Below, piece after piece: positions 10,766 through 22,700 of a DNA stretch of 64,000 nt. The notes under the pieces are model-generated. The model did not search any database. It was given only the letters and a program-made list of their open reading frames with translations, and was not told the origin of the DNA. Origin of the DNA: Tolypeutes matacus (Eukaryota > Chordata > Mammalia > Cingulata > Chlamyphoridae). Position numbers and translations under genes: made by a program. The first letter of the stretch is position 1, and each line of letters begins with the position of its first letter. Location: contig JAKSZT010021121.1 in assembly GCA_026826555.1 (NCBI GenBank), positions 318,470-382,469 on the forward strand. Direction: 5' to 3'.

Positions 10766-13700
10766 GTGAGTCCCGGCGCGACCGGGAGAGGTGGACAACG
10801 GGTGGACGGCTGGGCGGATCCCCTCTAGCAGCTGCTCCGGGCATCCCGGGAGCCTCGCCCGCCTCGCCGAGGGCTGAGAAGGGGGTGTGCTGGCGGCATT
10901 GTCAACAACCAAACAGGTTGGGGGCCTGCAGCACGGAGAATGTGCTGTGGCTTTGGAGTTGAATTGTTCTTTCTCTCTTCTGCCTGGGGTCATGTCAGAC
11001 CAGTGCCACGAGCAGGTAGGGAGCGTGGCATGAGGGGGAGGGGCGGGGAGGGTGAAGACAAGTCAGGGGCCCCTGCCCGGGAGCTCTGGCCAGCGCCCGG
11101 GGCCGGGAGGGCAGTGACTTGGGGAGGGGAGAGATTCCGGGAAGACTTGCTGCAGGTGGAAGGCCCCCTGTGCCTTGCAGCCTGCGGCCCCGCGCCCGCG
11201 CGCTGAGCATGCCCCCACCCACCACCCACCGGCCCTATTTCATGCCCTTGGCAAGTTCGTGGTCTAGTTTTTTAGCAGGTGTAACAGACCCAGCTGCTTT
11301 CCATCCTCCATGCAGAAATCGCGTTTCTAATAAGCTATTTTTCTTGGTAGGGTTGGAGAGAATGAGAGCTTGCAAGACTCTTAGAAATATCATAGAAGAA
11401 ATATGATTTTCTTCATCCCATGAAGAATGTCATAGACTTTAAGAAACAGGAAGGGGATACTGGTCATTTAGTCAGATGTCCTCCCCCACCCCCTGCCAGT
11501 CCTCTAAAAGGGGAAATAGATGGGAACCGCTGGTTTAAAAAAAAGAAAAGAAAGAAAAAATCCCCCAGCCAGGATATGGCAGGACTGGGACCTTAGTCTC
11601 CCCCTTAACTCTGGTTTATAAATGATGGAACTTCTCAAAGTTTAAGTCACCCCAAATGAGAAACCAAAGAAGAAAATAAGTCCAATGAACGGTCCCTTGG
11701 GTCACCACAGTGCCTGTCCGCCCAGGGTGGGGCTCTGATAAAACACAGATGAATTAGGCTGTGCCAGAGGCTGAGATTCACCCTGACTGGGAAAACAAGA
11801 TTAGGGTCCTCCCCCTTCCATATCTGACCACAAAGGCCTTTAATTGAAAGCTGCAGCCCAAAATGTCTTCCTTCAAGGCAAGGAATGCCTGTTTGATTTT
11901 TTTCTCTCTAGAGAAAAGTAGGCCGAGTGACCTTAGGTGAGTCTTTGTCCCTCCCTGGGCTCTGGGCCCCCAGTGGGGAGAGACCAGCTGCTGTCTACAG
12001 GCGTGTCAGCTCCGGACATGCTGTAGGGGCCTCCCTCTGCTTTTCTGCTTGAGAAGCTGTCCTTGCCACCTGCCTAGTCCGCTGAGTTAGGATCTCCCCA
12101 GAGGCTTCGCCCTCAGCACCCACCAGCCTTCACTGTGCCTCCCTCTCTCTCATTCCACCCTGTTTTAATGGTCTGTTCACTTCTCTGTCTCCACTGTTAG
12201 ACTGTTAGTTCCAGGAGGGGCAAGGACTTGTCTCATTCATCTCTGTATCTTCGGGGTCTGCACATCCCTGGCACAACAAAAGTAAATGCTTGTTAGTTGA
12301 ATTAACTGTACTGTTCTGCGAATGTGCAGGTTTACAGAGGAGGGTGTCTTGGAGTTTCGGGCCCGAGATAGCTGCCCGGCCCAAGGTGGGTAGGAGGAAA
12401 CCAGTTACGTAACTTCCCTGTCTGATTAATTAGCCACTGGGGACATTCCATTCATGCCAACTGCTTTACCAAGTGGACTCAGAGAAGGGGTGATGGACAT
12501 CCCCCATTCCCAGCAGCTGCCCAGCAGAGATGGGCCTGAAGCTGTGTGAGCCCAACTCGAGTGTAAGTGGCGTTTCACAGAAGTATTTGTACCTGCTTGT
12601 TTTTGCATATCGATCTTTTGTGAACATTTTGCCTGCTAACAAATGCTCTTTTTGAAATCTTAGTGAGCTATCTTTGGTTCTCAAAATGAGTTTTATTTTC
12701 CTTTTGGTTCTATTTCAACTTGTTACAATGAGCATATACCACTTTCATACTAGAAAAAGAAAAACTTTATTTTTAAATTCTTCAGCATGATTTTTAAAGG
12801 ATTACATAAGTTTCTGTTTTGAGGCTATAACTTAATTTAGTTGCTCAGTCCATACTGGGAGGCAGGAGAACATGATGGTTCAGACAGTTTCTCAAGTGTG
12901 GCCCCACGGACACCTATAGCAGAAATACCCAGGTGTTTGTTAATATATGCTGAGGTATGAGAACTAGCACAGGCTTTCCAGAAAGATCACTCACCTTGGG
13001 TACCTACTGCTGAGGGACCTTGGGTGGATAAGTGGGCCTCTCCCTGCCTTCCTTATTTATTTAAAGGGGTTAATAATTGTACCTACCTGGCAGAGGGGTC
13101 ATGGTCAGTGACCGAGATAAAGGGTGGAAGGTAAGCATAGTGCAAGCACTTGCAGACCCTCAGAAGACACGGTTGCTGCATGGCTGTTCTCTTCAATCAG
13201 ATGGTTTTACCTTTTCTGTTCTATAGATTCAGGGTCTCCAGTGAGCTCGGACCCTGTGTAGGCCCAGGCAGGCGTTGGTGACGTAAGTCAGACCCTTTCA
13301 GAACTGAAAGGCATGCTTGCTGAGTGCAGGGAATACAGCAGGCAAGTCTCTTTCCTGGTCTCCACCAAGCCCAAAGCTGCAGGGTCCATGTTTGAACTCA
13401 GGGACTGAGGAGATGCATGGACGAGGTCTCCCATTCTCCCTCTCACTGGAAGCACAGAGGCACGATCACTTTTGGCCAGAGGCTTTTTTTTTTTTTTCCT
13501 CCTATTGGGGTTTCAGGGTAAGAGTGGAGCTCAACCTGGGAGCCTGACTCTACCAAGTTAGCAGAGGCCTTTGAGAATGAGGCCAAAGCAAGGGAAAGAG
13601 TCCTCTATTTTAGAGATGAGGAGACTGAGAGCCAAAGGGGGTCTGCTGTGGGTCAGTAGCTCAAGACCACATAGCTGGTTCCTGGAAGAGCTGGGGGGCT

Positions 13701-16700
13701 ATTCCTAACCACTAGGCTTTGTGGCCTCTGTGCAACTACAACAAACTGTAGTAACCATGATCAGAATGGCCTAAAGGGGGCTTATTAAAATCTTGTGTCT
13801 CCCCATGCGCGGGTGTGCCGCCAGGCCCCGCCGAGCCACGCAGCAAAATGATGACATAACGGGAGAGCGATATGGGGAAGAACCAAGACGAGATGCGCCA
13901 AAAAATCAAGCGCAGGCAGTGGGACACCTCTCTCCCACATCAGAAGTTCCAAGGATTGAATCCCAGTGAATACAGGAGGAGAAGGATGAGAAGAAAGGGC
14001 AGGAAACAGACACAGAGAGTTGCCTAGCGAATGGACACAAAAAGAGCAAAAATGGGGGGGGGGAGCTGGGGAAGGGGGGAAATGGATAAAAGTAAATAAA
14101 TAAAAATAATAGGAAAAAAATAATAATAATAGGGAGGGTTGGGGGACAATACAGCATATGTAAGGTATGGACTACAGTTAGTACTGTAGTAATATTTTGA
14201 TGATATTCTTTCATATTTTCTCACAACTTTCACTATACACTTATTGTTTATGTATGTTCATGTATGAATGATATACTTCAATAAAATTTTTTTTAAAAAT
14301 CTTGTGACTGAAAACTAGATATCTAGATATCCAGATGCAAAAGAATGAAGGTGGGTCCCTACCTCACACCGTATACAAAAATTAACTCAAAATGGATCTA
14401 AATATAAGAACCAACATTATATAACTCCTAGAAGAAAACATAGGAAAGCATCTTCAGTTGTGTTAGACAACATTTTTTAGATTTTATGCCAAAGCATGAG
14501 CAACCAAAGGGAGAAAAATAATAACTGGGACTTCATTAAAATTAAAACCCTTTGTGCATCAGAGGACTTCATCATGAAAGTAAAAAGACAACTTACAGAA
14601 TGGGAAGAAGTATTTGGAACCCACACATCTGATAAGGATTTAATATCCAGAATATATAAAGAAATCCTACAACTCAACAACAAAAAGACAACACAATTTA
14701 AAAATGGGCAAAGGACTTGCGTAGACATTCCTCCAAAGAAGATACACAATTGGCCAAAAAGCACATGAAAAGATGCTCAACATCATTTGCCATTAAGGAA
14801 ATACAAGGCAAAACCCTAATGACCCTTTGCGTCTGGCACAGCCATCAGGGTAAGCCAAGATGGGTGCCTACAAGTACATCCAGGAGCTATGGAGGAAGCA
14901 GCAGTCCAATTTGATGTGCTTTCTTTTGAGAGTCTGCTACTGGCAGTTCCACCAGCTCTCTGAGCTCCACAGGGCCCCCACCCCCCCAGCTGGATAAAGC
15001 GTGCAGACTGAGATACAAGGCCAAGCAAGGTTATGTCATCTACAGGACTCGAGTGCGCCGTGGTGGCTGCAAACACCCGGTTCCTAAGGGTGTAACCTAT
15101 AGCAATCCTGACCATCATGAGTTAACAGACTGAAGCCTTCAGTCTGTTGCTGAGGAGCGAGCTGGACAGCACCGTGGGGTGCTGAGAGCCCTGAATTCTT
15201 ACCGGGTTGGTGAAGATTCCACACACAAATTCCTTGAGGTTATCCTCATTGATCGATTCCATAAAGCTATTAGAAGAAATCCTGACACCCAATGAATCAC
15301 CCAGCCGTCCACAAGCACAGGGAGATGCAGAGGCTGACATCTGTGGGCCACAAGAGCCGTGGCCTTGGAAAGGGCCACGATTTCCACCACACCACTGGTG
15401 GTCCTCCGTGCAGCTTGGAGAAGGCGCAGTACTCTCCAGCTCCACCGTTACTGCTAATATGTAAGAAATGTTTATAAAATCTACACCTAATAAACAATTT
15501 AGGACAGTCATGTCTACTTAAAAGTGTTCTTTGTTAAAACAGTAGTTGTCTGCAGATTGTTTCATGAATATATTGAAAATATTCATATATATTTGAAATT
15601 ATATATTATGAAATTATGAAAGTTATGTGCAATAATGTTTGAAGAATATAAAGTGATGGTGTATCTTGTTTCTAATAAGACAAACAATTTTGTCTTTGCT
15701 TTATCTTATTAGGGAATTATATGTCAGTGTATAAAAATGCCATGCTGTAGGGTATAAAAGGTGTAAAATAAATTCTTTAAAAGAGGAGCACTGAAGCTAG
15801 CTCTTTCTGTAGATTTGTTTGGTACATGAAAACCTACATCTTAATCGGGGTGATGCAGGGCTCTGCTGGTTTACTCTCAAGTGGTTGTTTTTTAGAGTTT
15901 GGCTAGAGGGAAAATTAGGGGAAAAAATTTAAGTGGAATTTGCTTGAAAATTTGTAGGATGGGAAGAGGATATCCTACCCTCTCATCATATGCAATAAAA
16001 TAATACAAATCTGGACTAGAGCCCCCCCCCCCGCCTCCCAAAAAAACCCAGTGAGATACGATTTTATAGCCACTAGAATGGCTACTATTCAAAACATGGA
16101 AAACAAGTATTGGAAAGGATGTGGAGAAATAGGAACCCTTATTCATTGTTGGTGGGGATGTAAAATGCTGCAGCTGTTGTGGAAGACAATTTGGTGGTTC
16201 TTCAGAAAGCTAAGTATAGAACTACCGTATGCCCTGGCAATCCCACTTCAAGGAATATACCCCAAAGAATTGAAAGCAGGGATTTGAATAGATATTTGTA
16301 CACCAATGTTCACAGCGTCATTATTCACAATTGCCAAAAGATGGACGCAACCCAAGTGTCCATCAACTGATGAATGGATAAATAAAATGTGGTATGTGCA
16401 TACAGTGGAATGTTATTCAGCCATAAAAAGGAATGACGTTCTGATACATGCATGGATGGATGTATGAACATGGAGGAACCTTGAAGACATCATGTTGAGT
16501 GAAATAAGCCAGACACAAAAGGAAAAATATTGTATGAAATCACTGATATGAAATAATTAGAATAAGCAAATTCATTGAGTCAGAAACTAGAATACAGGTC
16601 ACCAGGGGCCAGGGCTGGAGTAGGGAATGGGGAGTTAGTGCTTAATTGGTACAGAATTTCTGTTTGGGGTGATGGAAAAGTTTTGGTAATGGAAGGTGAT

Positions 16701-19700
16701 GACGGTAGCACAGCATTGTGAATGTAATTAATACCACTGAATATTGTTTGAATTAATACCACTGAATATTGTTTGAATGTGGTTAAAAGGGGAAATTTTA
16801 AGTTGCATATGTGACTAGAATAAAACTTTTTTAAAAAACTAAAAATCTTGTATCTGCCCTCCCTCTTGTGGCTCCACTCTTGGGTTCTGATTTAGAGGTC
16901 TGAAGAGGCCCAGGAATTTGCATTTTTAATAAGGGCCTTGGAGATTCTAAGGAGATGCTGCAGTCCCCTTCATTATACCACTTGCCAGGATGGGGCTCAT
17001 GACTGGCCCATGGCAACGGGCAAAAGCCAGGATGAGGACCCAGGTCTCCCGGGCTAGGGTACTGCCATTACACCCAGTGATTCACCTGGAGATTACTCTG
17101 CCTTTAGAGGTCCAGGGGTACCAGCAGCTGCTCAGCCACACCTGTGTTCCATCCGAGTGCCCTTCCTTCCCACCCCTTCTCTGACTTCCTGTTTTCTAGC
17201 TATAGTCCCCTGGGCTCTGGCCTTAACTTTCCTCCCTATGTTGGTCCTTGTTTATTTCCTTTGTTTATTTAATGAAAGCCATTTGCCTTCCTCCAGCCAG
17301 CTACTGATTTGGGCTTCATGTGCTGCCCTAAGGCTGTGCAGTAGGCATGGCAGTCAAGATACAGAATCCCAGCCATGCAACCTGGCAAGTTGCGGAAACT
17401 CTCCATGCCTCTGTTTCTCATCTATACAACGGGGCTAAGCAGAGTAATTCCCTCAGAGTTAATTGAGTAAGGTATGTAACATTTTTTGACTAGTGCCTGG
17501 CACAAAGTGCCCAATAGGTGTTAGCTAGTATTATTTTCCCCCCAAGTATAAAAAATGGGGTTGCTTTAGATGAGCACTTCCCAAAGTATGTTCTGCAGGA
17601 TACTCTTCCCCAAGATGTTCAGCAAGAAAAAAAGGGTTTCTAGGTTCAGATGTCTGGCAGCAAAGAGGACTGTTCAACTTTATTTTTCCCAGTGCCAGTT
17701 TGGTAAAATACTTGACCACCGTATCCAAAGCCTTACCATCCTGTGGTTCTCCCATGGACACTTTGAGAAATGCTTTCTAAAGGCCCTCCAGCTATGGCCT
17801 GTATGGGAAAGAGGGGGACTTGGGTTCATGGAGCACTTACTGGGGGTCACCTTGTTTGGATGGCTTCTCAAATGTTTTCTCCCAGCAACCATAGGAGGAA
17901 CTGAGACTCTGAGAAGGGCCCTGATAACAGATCTGTCTTGATCCAAATCCTAGACTCAGCTGACTATTGTTAACTATCTCCTGTGGTCCTGAATTTCAAA
18001 AGTGAGGGTAGAACATGTACGGCCCACGGTTTGAGGCTGTCATCTGCAAACAGAAGTGTGGGGCTCTGGCTCTGGTTCCCAGGCAGCCATGGAACACCCC
18101 TGAGCAGCTTCTGAACAAAATGGCAGCCTGTCTTCCCCACACACTGTAGACTGCCTCACCCTGAACTTCCTTTCCTAAAAGATTGATGGCCTCACAGCCT
18201 TCATGAGAACCCATAGTCTCCCAATCTTCACTCCTTGAACACAAGTTGCTTAAGCTGAGAGTGAACGGGTTTCTTCTCATGAGGTTTTGAACAAATCCCT
18301 GCCCCTCTTGGAACTCATTGTCCCCATCTGGAAATGAGAGGGGGATGTAAAGGGGGCTGGAGTTGGACCAGATCAGTGTTTTTCCCAACTGAGTTTCAGC
18401 AGTGCTCAGACCCTCCTCTCTCCACCCAGAGCCCTGCGCTTTGTTTTATATAACAGAGTTTGTAAGGAAACTTATTTGAACAAAGTGTTTCCTGACTAAA
18501 AAAAAATTTTTTTTAATCCGAGGGACTGAAAAATCTCTGAGGACATCTCTAGTTCTGACATTCTAGGATTCTAAGATTTGGCCATTATCTTAAAAGGCAA
18601 AGGATTCCATCAGCTGGTCCCCACACAGCCAGGCTCTCCTTAGCTGGGTGAGCACTGACGGTGTTTGCAGAGCTGCTTCTGCTGGCTGCAGGGGTCTTTC
18701 CTGATGATCAGAGAGGGGGCTTTCCCTTCCCTGAGAAGGTAAACAAACCTACTGATCCTTCGGGCCTTACTTTTGCCAAATGCAGCCATCAAGCCTGGTG
18801 GGATTTAAGAGCACCATCCTGGTCCTGTCTCATCCTCCTTTCCTGGAGACTGGGAGGCTGCAGGGTGGAGGGCTCTGGCATCCAACTAGACCCAGATATG
18901 GTCCCCAGCCTGTCAGCTTACTAGCTTTGTGACCTTCAGCAAATTACTTAACTTCCATAAGCCTGGTTTCTCATCGTTTTCCTTCCTATAAAATGGGTCT
19001 CATCGTCCCTGTCACACAGGATTGTTGAGAGATTGAAATGAGATGGTGTAAAAAGAGTCTGTGAGGCCACCCTGAATACCAGCTGGACCAGGCGCTCTTG
19101 AGAAGGCCATTCTTTGCTCCAGACAGGCACTGCATGGGCCTTGCGTCTACCTGTACGGCTGCAAGCTCACCAAGAGCACAGGCATTCCTTTGTCCGGAAT
19201 GCTGGGCACAGAATTGGGGCTCTGCAGCATTTAAAGAATGAGTGAACATATGTGGGGTACAGAATGGAGGCAGCTGCTCCTGGGCTTCCTCCATCATAAA
19301 CAGGTGGAGCTGCCTGGACTCACAAGACAAGGAAAACTCCATGACCCCATCACATGGCCTCCCCTAGGGGAAGCCTGCCCTGGAGCTAGAGCAAAATGGC
19401 TGGGGCCGGGGTAAGAAGAGGCAGTCATTCCCCGGTCTAGTGCTTCATCATAGGAGGACACAAAGGGGAAGTCCCTGCATGGCCTGAGGTCACGGCGACA
19501 TCGGAGCCCAGCTGGCCAAGTGAGAATGGGCACTCCCTCAACCACTTCCACCTGCAGCAGGGCCAGGTCAGTTAGAGCTCGGGCACTGGCCTGCTGTGGG
19601 ACCTTGGACAAGTCCCTGCCCTGCCTGCCTGATGGCCTCTAATGGTCTTTGCAATACCTAAATCCAGTGACCCCATTTTCCTGGGCCCCAAATGAGGCTG

Positions 19701-22700
19701 CTGGAGAGCTCTAGGGGCCATGAATTCCACACCCTAAGCCCCCTGTGATGCAGATTCCCTTCTCTTTCAGATGCATTTCATCTTCTCAGATGAGGTGGTG
19801 CTTCTGTTTGATTTCTGGAGTGTCCACAGTCCTGCAGGTAAGAATGGGAAGCCCAAACCTGACCTTGTAGCTCCAGGCTGTGGAGATCCAGGGTTCTCTT
19901 TGTTGCTGTGCTCTGTGGGCACTGAAGTAAGCCTGACTCCTCTTGCATAAGTATTGAGCAGGAGCTTTACATTTATAATTCTATTTGCAACCATGTCCTT
20001 CAGACTACAGAGGGCTCCTTTATCTCACTGATCTTACTATGGCCCAGAAAGAGAGGCTAGGAAGGCAGCCTTTCCCTCAATGACAAGGGAAAGAACTGAT
20101 GCCCAGAGAAGGGAATGAAGCTCAGAGAAGGGAATAGATTCATCCAGGGTCACACAGCAAGTAAGCATCAGAGCCAGAACTAGATCAAGGCCTCCTGTCA
20201 CCTCCTGGCATCTCCATCACCCAGAACTCGTTGTCCATTACCAGCCCAGAAGCCCAGAGGGGAGAGTGGCTTGAAAAGGTGGGCACTAACTCATGACAGT
20301 GTTATTTTTCAACTGCATCTTAAAAATAGACTGGAAATGGTCCAAATGCCCATCATTGCAAGTGATGAGCAAATAAATTACGGTCATCCCTACAATGGGA
20401 TACTATTCTAGCTATCACTGAATAATAAATAACCCCAAACTCAGTGGCTAAAACAACCATAGTCGTTTTATTATTCTCTCTCAAGGTCCTGTGAGTTGAC
20501 TGGATACAGCTAAGTGGTCCTCGCATGAGTTTCCTCCTGCAGGTATACTCAGTGGCTGGAGCTAGAGTCATCTAGAAGGCCTCCTTGCTCAGGTCTGGTG
20601 GTTGATGATGGTTGTTAGCTGGACCCTCAGTCGGGGTTGTTTGCTAGAATACCTACCCTGGCCTTTCCTATGGCTTGGGTGGATGGGTTCCAAGAGTGAG
20701 TATCCCAAGAGAACAGGGTGGAAGGGCATGGCATTTTTAAGATCTAGCTTTGGAAGTCACATAGCATTACTTCCGCCTTTATTGTTGAGGGAGTCACTCT
20801 GCCCAGATTAAAGGGGAGGCACTATAGACCCTACCACTTGATGGCAGGAGTGTTGCCATAACACTCTAAGAGCATTTGGGGTGGGATATATTATGGTAGC
20901 CATCTTTAGAAAATATAATCTATCACAGTTATTATGAAGTCAGGGTAAAAAATAAGGTTGCTCTGTGTGAACTAGGGTACAGTTGGCTGATGAAGTCAGA
21001 TGCAGAAGAGTATGCATATATAGGGTGTTGTCAGTTAGATAAAGAAATGCTTATGTGTGCACTGAGTATCCTTAGGAGACAACTTCAGGAAATTGCTAAC
21101 AGAGATGGCTCTGGGGAGGGGAACAGGGGTTCTGGAATCAGAAGTGGAAAAGATTTTTCACTGTATACCCTTTTGCAGTGTTTGAATTTCTTACCATGTG
21201 CATGCGATTACCTGCAATTTTATATTTTAAAGACCTGCATCTTTTGCAAATGATTTCTTCCTGGGACCTTAAAAAAATAAAATAGCCAAGCCATTTATTA
21301 CTTTCTCCACTTGTAAAACAGAAGTAGCAATTTGCAGTTAAATTTTACACGGCAGCTCTAGATAGCACTTAATTCTTTCTGTAAAGTAACTTGCTGGATT
21401 TTTCCCCTATTATAAAAGTAATAAGTATTCGCTGTAGAAACTTTAGAAAATTAGATAAGCAAAAAGAAAAGAAAAACCCACCTTTCCAAGATATCTATTG
21501 CTCTTTTGCTGTATATCCTTCTATATTAGTCAGGGTTCAGCAGAGAAACAGAACCAACAGGATATACATATATGTATGTAAATATGGGGAGATTTATTTT
21601 AGGAATTGGCTCACATGACTGGGGACTGGCAAATTCGAATTCTGTAGGGCAGGCTGCAAGCTGGGGACTCCAGTTAGGGTTTCGATGAATTCCCCAGGAG
21701 AAGCAGGCTGGCTGAAGTAGAGATGGAAATTCATTTTGCCTGCTGAAATCATCAGTTCTCCTTTTAAGGCTTCAGCTGATTGGATGAGACTTCTCTCATT
21801 GCTGAAGGCAATCTCCTTGGTAGATTGTAGATGTAATCAGCCGGAGATGCAGTCAACTGGCTACAGGCCAGTGCTTGCTTGACCAAACAAATGGACACCA
21901 TAACCTAGCCAAGTTGACACATGAACTTAGCCATCACACCTTCCTTCCAGATGTTTCTTATATGCATACATATGAATAGGACCTTGCTATACCATGACAG
22001 AGACTTGTGCAGCCTGTTGGGGATGGGTGGGGGTGACGGGGTATGGCTTCTTCATCCTTGGCCCCCTGGCTTTTCCAGGTGGCTTCCCTTCCTGATCTCA
22101 AAGCCACACATCAGTAGGCCAGCCCCACCAAGAAAGGTGTGGAGGGGAAAAGAGACAAAGAAGAAGCCTGGAGCTGAACAAGGGTGGGGAAGACAATGCA
22201 AGAGAGAGGCAGGAGTGGATTCAGAGGGTATGGGTGGAGGAGCCCTTCTGCCACCTGCGCCAGGCCCCAGGGAGGCTGCTGGAAGGGAAGCAGCCCTTGC
22301 CTGGCCAGACCTCTGCAACTCGGCCTCCTTTGGCAGGCATGGCACTCTCGGTGCTGGCGGTCCTGCTCCTGGCCGTGTTGTATGAAAGCATCAAGGTTGG
22401 CAAAGTCAAGCTGCTCCACCAGGCCCTGGTGAGCCTGCCCACCCACGCCAACATGCAGCTTGTTGAGGAGGCAGACCAGGTGTCTGAAGGCTCAGATTCA
22501 CTCCCAGTCAGCCAGACTTACCGCAGGTAACAGGTACTGGGTGTGGGGATGGGCACTGGGTACTCACATTCACCCTGAGAGGGAGGTTGGGCCCAGAGAA
22601 CATTAGCCCTACTTCACAGGAGGAAAACTGAGGCCCACAGAAGAACCAGGACTTGCCAGAGTGCTTACAGTTAGTGGTATGATGACCTGGAACTCAAAGC

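Larger units (their letters stand above)
10500..11220 (+). promoter_or_regulatory. SLC31A2: CpG-island promoter of SLC31A2
   Basis: GC- and CpG-dense sequence surrounds the first coding exon and has no TATA box at a sensible distance. Visible elements are two CACGTG E-boxes (10544-10549 and 10641-10646), an ACTACAATTCCCAG motif at 10601-10614 of the kind bound by ZNF143/THAP11, and a (GCG)n run at 10671-10691. Transcription probably starts between the ACTACAATTCCC motif and about 10720, but the exact start cannot be read from sequence. CACGTG is the core of MiT/TFE (CLEAR) lysosomal control sites; the flanks here only partly fit that consensus. Confidence 0.8.
10766..19770 (+). other. SLC31A2: SLC31A2 intron 1
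   Basis: A 9-kb intron. The start (to about 11220) is CpG island. Then come an L2 3' fragment (about 12185-12300), a MIR-like stretch (12890-13165), a MIR-like patch (13600-13720), the nested retroposon block 13787-16851, and MIR/L2 relics at 17370-17530, 18890-19070 and 19130-19245. No further exon is evident. Confidence 0.85.
19838..22336 (+). other. SLC31A2: SLC31A2 intron 2
   Basis: 2.5 kb. Holds a MIR-like patch (about 20085-20200) and two old interspersed repeats at 20415-20930 and 21523-21950. No additional exon seen. Confidence 0.8.

Noticed and set aside
10403..11406. Several overlapping open frames (up to 188 residues) on both strands of the SLC31A2 CpG island
   Set aside because: They overlap the promoter, 5' UTR and first donor site, and consist of Ala/Gly/Pro/Arg repeats produced by GC-rich DNA.
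14860..15457. RPL15 as a functional retrogene
   Set aside because: Frameshift and stop near 14985, a deletion near 15115 and later disruptions destroy the 204-residue frame.
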